From Rotaria sp. Silwood1 (taxonomy: Eukaryota > Rotifera > Eurotatoria > Philodinida > Philodinidae): 64,000 bases of DNA. A program made the position numbers and the translations under genes. The stretch is from the NCBI GenBank assembly GCA_905250075.1, contig CAJNOP010000043.1:120772-184771 (forward strand). The letters run 5' to 3'. The notes under the pieces were generated by a model. The model was given only the letters and a program-made list of their open reading frames with translations, was not told where the DNA came from and ran no database searches. Within the stretch, counting starts at the first letter, position 1, and each line of letters starts with the position of its first letter. This document shows positions 11,179 through 25,946 of the stretch, piece by piece.

Positions 11179-11736
11179 ATAGAGTGTCTAGAAAGTCATT
11201 AGCCAAAGAAAATTTGAATATGTTTACTATGCTTCAATGAAACGAACTTATGTTTTCTGCGGGTAAAGGACAGTTTCAAGTTTTTATTTATTTATGAACA
11301 GTGCTTTCATACACATAAAGCCAGCACACTATTGTTCATTATATCACTAAACAACACACAAACGTTTTTTTTTGCTCATAGCCACAGGCTGAAATTATAG
11401 CAGATTCGTTCATTTATTTGTCAAGCAGTATAGCTGTATGTAATGCAACAACACTAGTATGAATGAAATCGTCCTTCATTGTCCAAACAACCATGAAAAT
11501 GTTGCACAACAATGGGTAAACTTAATGAGTGATTTATGGTAAATAAATCTTCATCAAAGCTGTTTAGTAATATAGTGAACAAATATTGGCTGGTTTTATA
11601 TGTATGAAAGCATTTTGCATAGATGAAATAAAACTTGAAACTATTCTTTATTCTCAGAAAAAAATCAGTTCCTTTCATTGAAGCACAATAAAGTTATTCA
11701 AATTTTTCTTTGGCTAATGATTTTCTGCACATCCTA
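11179..11736. mobile_element. Mariner-like MITE, about 560 bp
   Basis: The left arm begins AGAGTGTCTAGAAAGTCATT and continues AGCCAAAGAAAATTTGAATA. The complement of the right arm reads AGGATGTGCAGAAAATCATT and then AGCCAAAGAAAAATTTGAAT. Pairing runs for about 180 bp before the centre diverges. Both ends sit in TA-rich flanks, compatible with a TA target site. A 74-codon minus-strand frame (11454-11678) lies inside and is not a gene. It is adjacent to, but different from, the element ending at 11154. Confidence 0.65.
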
Positions 11737-11739
11737 TAT

Positions 11740-12131
11740 ATACATAAATTAATACTTATCAATAAAACATGCGTTTTTCGTATTCACTTCAAGCGATAAT
11801 CTCGAAGCATAATCTTCTTTTTTTTCTGCCAAATATCAAAACTTCTAACTAGCGTCCTCTGTTGAAGCAGTTTTATATTATTTTTCTTTAGAGGTTAGTA
11901 AACAGTGACTCAAGATGACGAGTGAATTTTTATTATTGACTAACTGATTGCACTTACACTGCATCTTTTGCTTTTCTGTTGAACAAACATATAAGAAGTG
12001 AATAAATTTGTGTTTATTTACAATTTAAATGGCAGAAGAAGAGTGAGCGTAGTGTATTGCTTGGATTACTATTGCTATTTGATCTTTGATTATTTCTCTT
12101 CCTCTACGCTGTCTATTTATTTGCTCTGATC
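11740..12131. promoter_or_regulatory. Upstream region of the V-ATPase B gene
   Basis: Non-coding, AT-rich, with pyrimidine-rich stretches. It should contain the promoter of the following gene, but no TATA or initiator element can be singled out with confidence. Confidence 0.3.
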
Positions 12132-12316
12132 ATGAATAAAATGCGGGAAAGTCATCATCAGGCACCAACACCGATCAATGCAAAAAAGTAAACGCTACAT
12201 ACATTGTTTGCTATTGCTTATAAGCTCTTATTTTTGGCTTTTGCGTTGTTTGTTTTTGTTTTTTTATTTTAGTTTTTGTTTTTATCTAGTAATCATTTAA
12301 TATTGTTTTCAGAACT
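12132..12316 (+). other. ATP6V1B: Possible alternative first exon of V-ATPase B
   Basis: ATG at 12132 opens MNKMRESHHQAPTPINAKK and ends at a donor (AAAAAA|GTAAAC, 12187/12188). The acceptor TTGTTTTCAG at 12303-12312 then joins it in frame to the ATG at 12317. It is either a coding first exon or a 5'-untranslated exon. Human B subunits start close to the second ATG, so the second start is preferred. Confidence 0.4.
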
Positions 12317-15430
<3,114 letters not shown>

Positions 15431-15896
15431 TGCAATGACTATATATATATATATAGAAATGTTCTTTTTATGCATTTATATATTTCGAAAGGAAAAAACA
15501 ATAAATCTATATGTGTGTGTGTTTAATTGTGCAATATCTTATGTGTAGGTGTGTAGTCGTTCGTGACAGACCGGTTTTTTTCTAACTAACATTTCCACCT
15601 TGATACTCCTCTTGTTAATGTGATTCTATCCTTAAATTTATTTCATTGAATGTTGTTGCCGAAACAATCATATGTTTCATCACCTTTTTCGTAATTATGT
15701 AATTGTTTATTATTTGCCTCTTTTTTTTTCAATCCTTATTTATTCAGTCAGTAATTATGCAAGAGTTATGACATTGACTTTATTATTTTAGATTATTTTC
15801 AATTTTCTTCTACATATATATATATATATTAGATAAAGCGGCATTAAAAGGTTTATTTAGTAAAGAATTACAGAGCGTTTAACCGTTTCGTATCGT
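15431..15896 (+). other. Intergenic: V-ATPase B 3' end and eIF1 5' region
   Basis: Holds a TA microsatellite (15440-15455), a possible polyadenylation signal AATAAA near 15500, T-runs and a second TA run near 15817. TATTAG at 15826-15831 could be a splice acceptor just before the eIF1 leader. No further gene is seen. Confidence 0.4.
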
Positions 15897-17060
15897 ATGA
15901 CAGAGCAAGACATTATTAATCTTCGTTCAGCTGACCCCTTCGCCGATGTGACCGGGAGAAGTGCATTGGATAGTGGAGCTGGTGGTGCTGCAAGTGGTCA
16001 ACGTAGCTCCCATATAATACATATTCGTATTCAACAACGTAGTGGAAAAAAAACTCTTACTACTGTTCAGGTACTTTATTTTTATACAATACTTTAATGG
16101 AGGGATGAGAAACATGAATAGTAGACATTAACATACATGAAAAGATGTTAGCACAATATCTATGACATTAAAATGTGAAACACAACGTAGTTGTTCTTGC
16201 TAATCACGAGGAGAATGTTTTAATGAGAAATTATTTTTATACAAGCTTTAATCGTATATCAACAACATCTGTGATGACTGTTGACTAATAGATTTCGGCG
16301 ATTTTAAAAAAAAAGCTGAAACCGGAACGGTTAAATCATTAGATACAAAAATTCTTAAATCTATGTCGAGAAATCTTAATTTTTTCATTCTTGAGATATA
16401 CTAAAAATTTCTTACAATGAATTTACAATTTTCATTTCTATCAGATGATTTATACGGTTTTGGTTCTACGTGATGTTTTGAAAATCGAATTGAAACCGTC
16501 GAACTCTACTGGCTAGTGTCTGTAAGGATCTGTGGCGGAGAAAGGAAGGTGGGTAGAGCCTGCCAAGTCTAAAATTTTAGTGCCCTCATCCAGTCGAACC
16601 GTACTTTGATAATCGCAATGAAATTTTCTAATCGAAATAGGATAACTGCCCCAAAAATAGGAGATACTTTTTTCTATTTCTTTCTATCAGATGATTAGCA
16701 CACCTGACAGATTGCCATATACTTCAACAATAGTTGTAGATCATGTTTCAAAAAAGCTATTATTCAAAGACTTCAAGACTAAAGTCTTTATTGTTTCTCC
16801 TTTGAGTTCAACATCAGTTATAAATATTATACTTTTTTCTCTTTCGTTTTGTAATTCATAAGGGTATTGGTGAAGAATTTGACAAAAAACGTCTTTTAAG
16901 TGCATTCAAAAAGAAATTTGCATGTAATGGTACTGTTGTTGAACATAAAGAATATGGCGAAGTAATTCAACTTCAAGGTGATCAAAGAAACAATGTGAGT
17001 CAATTTCTTCAAGACATTGGACTTTGTCAAGCTGAACAAATAAAACTTCATGGTTTTTGA
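15897..17060 (+). CDS. EIF1: Translation initiation factor eIF1 (SUI1)
   Basis: eIF1 binds the 40S subunit near the P site and polices start-codon choice. Two exons, 15897-16070 and 16863-17060, give 123 residues, close to the usual 110-115. The first exon ends in GKKTLTTVQ and the second begins GIGEEFDKKRLLSAFKKKFA, which is the conserved core of the SUI1 domain. NGTVVEHKEYGEVIQLQGDQ and LCQAEQIKLHGF at the end complete the family signature. The N-terminal DPFADVTG motif is also typical. The single intron is 792 bp, long for this locus, and contains no recognised gene. The start is the first ATG of the conserved frame. It lies between V-ATPase B (466 bp upstream) and SAE1 (250 bp downstream). 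Confidence 0.95.
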
Positions 17061-17310
17061 ACACAAGTTTTATTGTTCATAATCGTCAATTTTGACGTTA
17101 TTTGCTATTCAAGAAAAAAAAGAGACTAATCAAATATTCGTTTTGTTTTTTTAATATGAGTGTGTGCGTCTGTATTCAATCTCCTTTTTTCTATATCTTC
17201 TGTTTGTCATTCATTCATCTATTTCAAATATATACATATATATACATCCATACCAAGGCAATGTTTTCAATTTCAGACATATATATATACATATTTCTAA
17301 TAGAAACTAG

Positions 17311-19883
17311 ATGAATTCAAATCAAACATCAATGTTAAGTGACGAAGAAGCTACTCTTTATGATCGACAAATTCGTTTATGGGGTGCTGATGCTCAGTTA
17401 AAGTAATAAGAATAACTAATATTTATTCTTAATTTGATTATTATGCTTTTTTCTAGACTTCGTCAAACACGTTTATTACTTATTAATGTCAATAGTTTAT
17501 CAATAGAGGTATGTAAAAATTTATGTTTAGCTGGTGTTGCTAGTATAACGGTATTTGATAATACACGTGTTACATCAAATGATATTGAAGAAAATTTAAC
17601 ATTAACAATGTCATCAACAGATATAAATGAATTTAAATCGGTTTGTACATGTCGAACTTTACAACAATTAAATCCACGTGTACATTTAATTGCGGAATCA
17701 AATATGACAATTGATCAAATTGATGAAAAATATATTGAACAATTTGATTATGTTTGTTTATTTAATTATTATGATTTTTCAATTGTATCACATCTTAATA
17801 AACTTTGTCGAGGACAACAACATGTAGATGAAAATGGAAAAAAACAAGTTTATTTTTTTTGTGCCGGTACATTTGGATTATATGGATTTGTATTTAAAGA
17901 TCTCGGTGATAAATATGATTATCTTAGGTAAATATTATTGGTATAATTGATGTTCAACTCGTTCACATTTTGAAAGTGAATTAATTTTGATTGAGATTGA
18001 ATAAGTATTATCTAGGAAATCTATCGGTGAGATTCATCAAATCGAGAATATTAATTAGTGAGCTTAAAAATGAGATAGAGTTCCAAAATGACAATTATAC
18101 AGACACCCATGGGTATCCTTATCTAAAAAGATGGTTATATTCTAATTGCGAAAAAAGAGCAGATCACAATAGTTCTCTGTATAATCTTCATTTATTTTGC
18201 AGGGTATGATAAGAAAAATGTTTAGGGAATTAAAAAAAAAGATTAATATGAGAATCTTCATCAATAATACAAAAGTTCTATTCAATAAAAAAAAAACAAA
18301 AGAGAGACATCATATTTTTTTTATGTAACATTTCCTTGACAACATAAGGTAATCTATCTAAAAGTTTCTCAATAATAAGATCACCATGTTCATAACGTCA
18401 ATATAAATTATCAAATCTGTCTTGTATTGCATTTGTGGTAATTGTGTTTGATCTAGCTGTAAGTAGAACCACTGGATGGACTTCGGATCTGGTCGAGTCC
18501 AAAAACTTTGGACATCACAGGCCTTAGCTGCAAGACTAACTTTCATTGAAATTAATACATAGTTGAAATTTTTTTCTTCTTGTTCAGAATAATGAAGTTC
18601 GGCGATCTCTTATCATCATAATTTTCGACATTTTTTCTTTACGCATGTGTCCATGGCTATTGGTATTGACAACTACTTGACACTACCCATTGATTATTCT
18701 AATCAAATAATATGAAATTCATTAGTTTTCTTTCTTGACAGGTTTTGATAAACATGACGAGAAAAATATATAAGGTTATGAGGTACGATTTTTCTACAAA
18801 TTGATGTCTGTCATTGTGTTTTTCTCTGACAACAACAGTTATAGATCTCTGTCAATCTTTCGTTCGAATATGAAACTTATCTTGGTAACGACTGTAGATT
18901 AATCTCATAGATTTATTATTGATAGGTGACTATCATTAGAAACTAAGAATATTAAATAAATAGAAGCGTTATACATTATCTGTGAATTTCTTACTTTTTA
19001 TTATATGCTATGATTATAGTGGGTCTCATGGCCACTCAATGAAAACATTAAAAAGACAAAGTACATAATATTGACTTAATAGAATGGAGTATTTTTAAGC
19101 GAATTTTTCTTAAAAATATGTTTCTTTCTTTAGTGAAAATTCAGTTGGAAGTGAATCATTAATAAAAGGTGAAGGTGGTAATGAATCAAAGAAAAATGAA
19201 AAAATTACAACTAAATCGGTAATTAAATCATTTAAAGTAATTAGCAAAAACTATATTTTATTTCTTTAAGACTCGCAATTTTGTAACATTTGAAAAAGCA
19301 TTAGCCACAGAATGGAAACCAAATCGACGACAAGCAACAACACGTTCAGCTGTAATAACATATAATTTATTACATGGTAAGTGTATATATATGTATATAT
19401 GATCAATATGAAATTAAATGATGGTTTCTTTATTTTTAAGCTCTTTTGTCATTTTATGAACAATATCGACGGGCACCTGCATTAGTTACACAAGATGTTG
19501 ATGTACCAAATTTAATGAAAATTATTCATGACAAAATAGCTTCATCAACAGCTTCTGCATCATCATCAAATACTATGAATAATGAAGAATTTAATGAAGA
19601 ATTAGTCAAGTAAATAATATTTTTATCGAATCAATATTATACATATATTAATATTATACTTATGTAGGGATATTTTAACAGATAATAATGCTGTCTCATC
19701 AATTGTTGGTGGTATAATGAGTCATGATATTGTCAAAGTAAAAGATTTATTAAAAATAAAATTAATAGTTTTATTGATTGATTTTCTTTATATTAGGCAA
19801 TTTCAAAACAAGAACCTAAAGATAATTTTTTCTTTTTCAATGGAGTAGCATGTGTTGGATTATCAATACCAATTGCTTGTTAA
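17311..19883 (+). CDS. SAE1: SUMO-activating enzyme subunit 1
   Basis: SAE1 (Aos1) pairs with UBA2 to form the SUMO E1, which adenylates SUMO in the nucleus. Exons: 17311-17402, 17457-17927, 19134-19218, 19271-19376, 19441-19609, 19668-19737, 19797-19883; 359 residues, near human 346. Family marks are YDRQIRLWGADAQ near residue 20, CKNLCLAGVASITVFD in the Rossmann fold, FFCAGTFGLYGFVF in the middle, and SIVGGIMSHDIVKAISKQEP followed by NFFFFNGVACVG at the C-terminus. In family knowledge the catalytic cysteine sits in the UBA2 partner. Intron 2 (17928-19133) is 1.2 kb; the others are 50-65 bp. The linker after exon 2 is serine- and lysine-rich, as in other SAE1 proteins. Confidence 0.93.
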
Positions 19884-20091
19884 ACTTGTTAAATACATTC
19901 TAGAATCTCTTATTACTTGTTCAAATTTCTTTTCTTTTTTTTTGTTCTGTTAAAATTTAAAAAATAAATGTTACATATATGATTAGTTTCAAATGTTCAT
20001 CAAAATTTAATGTTCTATAATTTATTCGATTGTTTATAGTCATTAATAAGTAAATACATTCAAACAAAACTTGTAATCGAGAATAAATAAG

Positions 20092-20470
20092 CTAATCACT
20101 TTTTCGAAGACCCAAAATAGGTATTATAATGACTAATATTATAATGACGATGGCAACAGATACTGAAACAAAAATAGTTAATTTCTAAACGAAAAATGGA
20201 ACGTTTTGCACAAACGAGCATAATTATTTTGTCTTTGTTCAACTTACTCGTCGAGAAATACTACGTGATGTTCGGCGAACTAGTGGTCGTTCACCTTGTG
20301 TTGCTGCATTTTCAATAAAAGCAGTATTAGCAGACATTGTATCCAGAGCATTTTTGACTTCCTAAAATAAAATTATTTAAAAAAAAATTAACAATTTCAA
20401 ATCTAAATTATTCTATAGAAAAATTCAATATCCATACGTTTATTGTTAATTTATTGTTCAAAGGTTCCAT
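20092..20470 (-). CDS. Small tail-anchored membrane protein
   Basis: Three exons on the minus strand (20438-20470, 20248-20361, 20092-20184) join into 79 residues starting MEPLNNKLTINEVKNALDTM. The middle contains a basic stretch, RPLVRRTSRSISRRK. The C-terminus is one hydrophobic segment, LTIFVSVSVAIVIIILVI, ending with IPILGLRKSD. That is the layout of a tail-anchored protein inserted into the ER or mitochondrial outer membrane. Splice sites are canonical (GTAAGT donor, TTTAG acceptors). The frame stays open upstream of the ATG to about 20506, so the true protein may start in an exon I could not find. Not recognised; the basic stretch next to the membrane is SNARE-like in form, but no SNARE heptads are evident. 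Confidence 0.5.
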
Positions 20471-20506
20471 AATATTTTTTTCAGTTTTACGACAATTATT
20501 TTGTAA

Positions 20507-21440
20507 CTGCGTCAATTTTTTAGTATGATATAAAGTGTTTCATTATTGACGTTCCGTATATGAATGGAGAATATCCTATCCAAGCATTTTCCTTTTATCA
20601 TATGTCAGAAAAACTTATTTGATTGGTCAAATACCAAGGATGTGTTATTCCCAATTGTAAAGCTGATTGAGTCTTTTTTTTCTTCATATTGAGATTTGTT
20701 TGTCCGATACAAAAACTAGATCTAGAATATTAATATATACTTTTTTCTTGTTAAATGACGTCATCGCCTAAAAGTGTCAATATAATTTATGTTGCTTTCG
20801 CGTTATGACAAACAAGAGATCATTTACTATTTAAAAAGGCAAAGAATATTATTATAACAAGCAAATCGTTGTTGTGTTTTTATTTTTTTTTCTTTGCTGT
20901 TCTGTTTTTTCTTTGTTTGAGATGAATTTCTTGCGAATGCATGTATCCTAGAAGATTCAGCTGCATAAAAAATGAATCGACACTACGATATTGCCATTAT
21001 GTCATTGACGTGTCACACAAGAGAGAGAGAGAAAAAAGAAAAAAAGAATAATGTCTTTTTTTTCTTCCTTTTTTTTCTTCTACGCTTACAATGATCAGTA
21101 TTATGCATACAAGCAAGGTGCAGTCGATTTCTATTGAGTAGCGTCATATATAAAATCAGGTAATATTTTACCCTGTTTTTTTTTCTAAAATGCAAATTAC
21201 TAATGCACAAAAATCCTCTCTAACTCATGCTCTATTGAAAAAAAGAAAAATAACAATTCATTCGATTGATCTTTACTTTTAAGAGTAGACGAGTAGTTTT
21301 TTGTTTTTTTCGATTCACTGTAGAAAGAAGAACATTCGAACAGACATCATTGCAAGTAAAGTTATTTTTTGGATGACTCATTGTAAATTACTACATAAAT
21401 ATGTTTTTTCTTTAATAAAGGTTTCTGTTTTTGTGAAAAA
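20507..21440. other. No gene seen
   Basis: Intergenic sequence between the tail-anchored gene (minus) and the mucin-like gene (plus), probably holding both promoters. It has poly-T tracts (20880-20920) and a GA/A-rich tract (21016-21046). No specific element is identifiable. Confidence 0.35.
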
Positions 21441-22828
21441 ATGGCATCGTTTTATCCATCATTTTTATACAGTGAGTGACTAAATTTTATATTGATGAAC
21501 ATCATAAGGAAGTTAATTTGTAGATTTCATCATTTTTTTATCTATTTTTTGTCGATTTACATATTCACAAGTAGCAACAGACTCATTGATATCTCCAATA
21601 GTATCTAATTCGAATGATACAACAGGCTTTACGAATACACCTATTAATATTAATTCGATATTGTCTTCGAATTCAACTCCATTTTCAAATAATTCAATAT
21701 CAGTTAGTACTACTACTTTAACAAATCCGTTAGACATATCAATGACGACAATTACAACAGTTGATAATTCAACAAGTACAAGTATTTCTACAAATCCATC
21801 AACAAGATCTAGTGTCGATAATACTCATCCCTCAGAGGGTAAATATAAGTTAGAATTATTAATAAAAAAAGAAACTATATATATACACACACATTAATTG
21901 AGATAAAAACATGGCGACCTTAAAACAAATTTATGTAGTTCTATGAGATAAACAAGTGTTAATAATATTTAGAAAAAATAACAGAAGAATATATGTTTGT
22001 TTTTGGTTACGGATTATTATATGCCCTTTTCTTTTCTTTAGCATCATCAAAACCAGGCTGGTGGTTATTGGTTGCCCTTCTTATAACAGTAGCCATCGTT
22101 ATTATTGCTGGTGTTATTTTCTATAATCGACAGCATTCTCCATATAGACGGTAAGGATTATTTATTAGAGCAATATGTTTTATATTATGATGCATGCATA
22201 TGATTTTTCTTATTAACATGACTTAGCTAGAATCATGTAAAAGTAATGACAGCCTTAATAAAGATTATATATTTATCAATAATAAGAGAATATATAGATG
22301 AATTTTGCATTCTTAAAATATATTACTTCAATGTTGAAATAAATAAATAGAATCATTTAAAATTCTATACTTTCTTATAAGATTAAGAGAAAAAATTTTT
22401 CTTATTGAAATATGTTTTGTTTACTAGTTCTTTTTGTATTGTTTTTATTATCTAAGATATTATTTTGCTTCGAGGGTAAGGGTACATGAATGATTAATTT
22501 TAGATTTATTTCCTGTTTACAATGGTGTAGACAGTGCAAGTTCAGGTATATGTCATAAGTTAACTTAAATTTTAATAAATTATGCTTCTCTCAATTTTTG
22601 TTATGTTAATAACAGTATTGTCTGACATGCAATAGCATGTTTCTTCTTTATATTGATTGATTATTTAATTTATTTTAATCAATTTCTAAATTTATGTATT
22701 GATTTTTCTATATTAGGTTTCTTCGAAATTGGCGATCACGTGAAGATGATACAGATAATATTATTTTACAACTTGAACAATCAGAACTATCACCTGGACA
22801 ATGGCCACCTCGAATCTCTTTTACTTAA
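21441..22828 (+). CDS. Mucin-like single-pass membrane protein
   Basis: Exons 21441-21471, 21524-21838, 22042-22150 and 22717-22828 give 188 residues in frame. A signal peptide, FIIFLSIFCRFTYS, follows MASFYPSFLYN. Next come about 100 residues rich in Ser, Thr and Asn with many N-glycosylation sequons, a likely O-glycosylated stalk. A transmembrane helix, WWLLVALLITVAIVIIAG, is followed by a short cytoplasmic tail with NWRSREDDTD and an acidic segment. This is a type I membrane topology. A 15-nt stretch at 22531-22545 is bordered by AG and GT and would add five residues (QCKFR) without shifting frame. No enzymatic domain is visible. The family is not recognised; such stalk proteins may act in adhesion or protection. 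Confidence 0.65.
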
Positions 22829-25340
22829 TTATTTATTAATTTTTTTTTCTGTTTATCTATATAGATATATAAATAAGAACAATTTTATTTGTTATAAAAA
22901 TTTAATATTTATTTTGTGAAAATTATTACAACATTCAATCAAGTTCGATGGTTAATTTGTTTTCTACGGTTAAGTGTTTTTTTTATTTGCATAATTCGAA
23001 TATGAATGATTTCATTTCGTCGATACTACATTGAACTTATAGTAATCTATATGGCTCTTTCAAATGGTAGAAACTAATATAGTGTAAAATATGACAACAA
23101 TAAAAAAGCAGTAATACAATTTGCATTTATAACCTCTGAACTGGAATAAATCGAAGTCTAATTCAAATATCGCGTGAATATCGTTTGAAATTTGACGCTA
23201 ACTTAAAATTTTTTCTTAATTGATTGTATTGCTGATGAGAATTAATCATTTTTTATGAAGATCAAAGAATTGACTACAAACAAACTATTCTTAAGTTATA
23301 TGCTATTGGATGTACTATTTTTGTTATCTTTGTGTGATGAATAGGTCAAAGTATTCATGTTTACAGATGATGTGCTGAGCAAAAAGCCACCCCCAATCTT
23401 GAGAAATTTCCATTTGTTCTGAGCGTTTTATTCGTTTTCTATGCTCACTAATTTTCAAAAAAACGCTCGATTCCACTCCCAATTCTAACGACTTCTAAAC
23501 ATCCCTGAATATATATATTCAGTTCAGTGATCCATGAAATGTCTTATATGCCTTTGAGATAATAGAAATATAAATGTATTTGTAAAAGATGTGATAGTAT
23601 ATAGAAAATTGCACTACAAACCTTTTCTTTTTCAAGCTTATTAGTATTGATCACAAATACAGGTCACTCTGTCATCATCATCATTAATCAAAGGATGAAT
23701 ATTTAAAAAAAATATTGTATTGGTGCAATGACTTTGTTCTCAAGTTAATTATATTGTCGGCTCTTTTGTTAGGTTGTCATTATTAGCCAAAAAAACAAAA
23801 TGGGCGTGAGATTGATTTAAGTACATGAGTGATTTTATATGCGTGCTATCAAAAAAAAACAAAAATGATAAGAAACAGTTGAAACCATTGTTGTATAAAT
23901 AGCACAGAATAGTAACAAATCTGTACAATCTTTTTTTTTGATTTTCCCATGTGTTTTTTAATCATTTTGTATATTTGTCACCTTCTCAGAGTGTTACTTA
24001 TATAATTCGAAACAACAAATGATTGAAACAAGAACGAAATATGATAAACATAAATTGTTTCTCGTTCATTTAGCTTAATATAATCAGATAGAAATGATGA
24101 GTATATGATTGATAGAAAATATGAAAAATGACAATTTCTACATCATATTCGAGTATTACACGATGAGTATGTTACATAACTTGGTTCATGACTGCTTATT
24201 TTTTATCGTTCTAATTTTGTTCTACTAAGATAATATCTTATTGGAGATGATCATTCAGTTCAATTTCTTGTGCTACAGAATATGAATTACATGTCTTATT
24301 ATTCATTTATTTTTTACAAATGAACGACCCGGTCATCCATGTTTCTTTTTACTACTATTCATTTTAAAATATCATATGCTTCACTGGTTTTCTAATAGCT
24401 ATTGATAAGAACACAACAGAAATCTGCGGTTTTTACCATTCAAGAGAGAAGATTTGAGGTCATCATAGTAGATCAAAATTTGATTGGTAGATGATTGATC
24501 AGTTTGGCGTGTTTTTAGGGGCAATTTCCAAAAATAATAATTTGAAGTTATTTTCCTTTCGGTTTATACTTTTAATAACATTATTCGATAGACGGAGATC
24601 TTCTTGTTTGATCTACATAAGGCTAACAATCATAGTTTGTTTCATTCGAGAGTTATAAGACTTTTCCTAACACTTCCGCTTCCAGTCAATAGACCTGTAA
24701 TCATCTGCAAAAGCAGCTAGGCAGAGATAATTCATCGTACTTTTCTTTGTTACGTGGAAGCTGATTGTGGAATTTCAGAAATATTGGGATAACAGTAGGG
24801 TACTCACTGTTCAATGGACTAAAATCGCAAATTCAAGGAAAAGTTTTATTACACTTGAAGAGGATAAGATAAAAATGTTAACCTTGCATGGATCGAAAGG
24901 GAAATAACTTCAGAATATCATTTTCGACAATCTCTAATAATAACTCATCTGATCGATCAACAATTGACCAATCGAATTGTGTCATATTTCGATAGTCTCA
25001 GGTTTTCTTTTTTGAACGGTGAAAGTCGTAGGTTTCTATGATGTTCCTATCAAAAACAATTTAGAACATAGTGAAGCCCATCATAGTTTGAAAATAGATA
25101 GCAGCTTTAATTCGTAAAGTCTTGTGGACAACACGAAATGTTATAAGTCTTGTTATTCGTATTAATAAGCTATGAGGTTCTGGCGTACAACATATTAGTT
25201 CATTGATATTTTTTTTCCAAAGTAACGTTTTAGTCAATCCATTCTTGATTGGATAGTATTTGAGATTTCATATTTAGATATCTTAGATGATTTAATAAAA
25301 ACTTAGACAACATTGAATAACTAACTATGAACCATATGGG
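22829..25340. other. Large intergenic stretch, nothing recognised
   Basis: About 2.5 kb, AT-rich, with only short open frames on either strand. I see no exon with splice sites, no RNA gene, and no clear inverted repeat. Confidence 0.4.
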
Positions 25341-25370
25341 TGTTGTTCTTTTAGCAAGATGAGCTAATAA

Positions 25371-25946
25371 ATGAAAAGAAAAGATTTAAGACCTAGTCAA
25401 AAATCAATTAATTTTACAATCTCTACACCTTTTGAAAATAGTAATCAAAAGAACATTACTAGCTTTCCCAACAGTTCTTCTTGTTTGATAATGTATATTT
25501 GTTTCTGTGTTACTTATTATCGGTGCTGTTTTTACTCTAAGCACATATATTCAAGGTCATTTTGATAAATATCGAACAGCATAAAAGAATGATTTACATA
25601 GTGTATTTGGACTATATTCAAGAATGTAAATCTCATCAATATCTTACCAGATTGTTTATAAACGTAATTGTTCGTATGACGATAGTCGAAATATTTTAAG
25701 AGCAATTATTTCTGATATGTCGCAAGTCTATTGCATAAACTGATTCTTTTCTTCAAAATAATCTTTTAAGTCAAGCAATTTCATTTTTTTTTAGTTTTGA
25801 TTGGATCATGTACTACTGTAATATTTTGTTTAATATCCTATTGTGAAGAAATAAGTGGTGTAGAAAATTATTTAATTATTTTTGCTAATATTACAATTCG
25901 AATTATGTGTCCCATATTCATTCTTGTATTAAAGTTAATCAAATAG
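25371..25946 (+). pseudogene. Decayed multi-pass membrane protein gene
   Basis: The frame from ATG at 25371 reads MKRKDLRPSQKSINFTIS. A membrane-like continuation, TLLAFPTVLLV and then CIFVSVLLIIGAVFTLSTYI, is only readable in another frame and is interrupted by two stops (near 25485). A candidate middle exon follows CCAG near 25650 (IVYKRNCSYDDSRNILRAII). A last exon after TTTTTTTTAG reads LIGSCTTVIFCLISYCEEIS and then IRIMCPIFILVLKLIK before a stop (25795-25946). Hydrophobic spans and partial splice sites suggest a former two-or-more-pass membrane protein now inactivated by a frameshift and stops. The family is not identified. Confidence 0.4.

Noticed and set aside
18358..18546. Minus-strand frame with WTRPDPKSIQWFYLQLDQTQ in the long SAE1 intron
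   Set aside because: Possible dispersed-repeat relic with loose resemblance to sequence near 1950-2040, but the similarity by eye is too weak to call a family.
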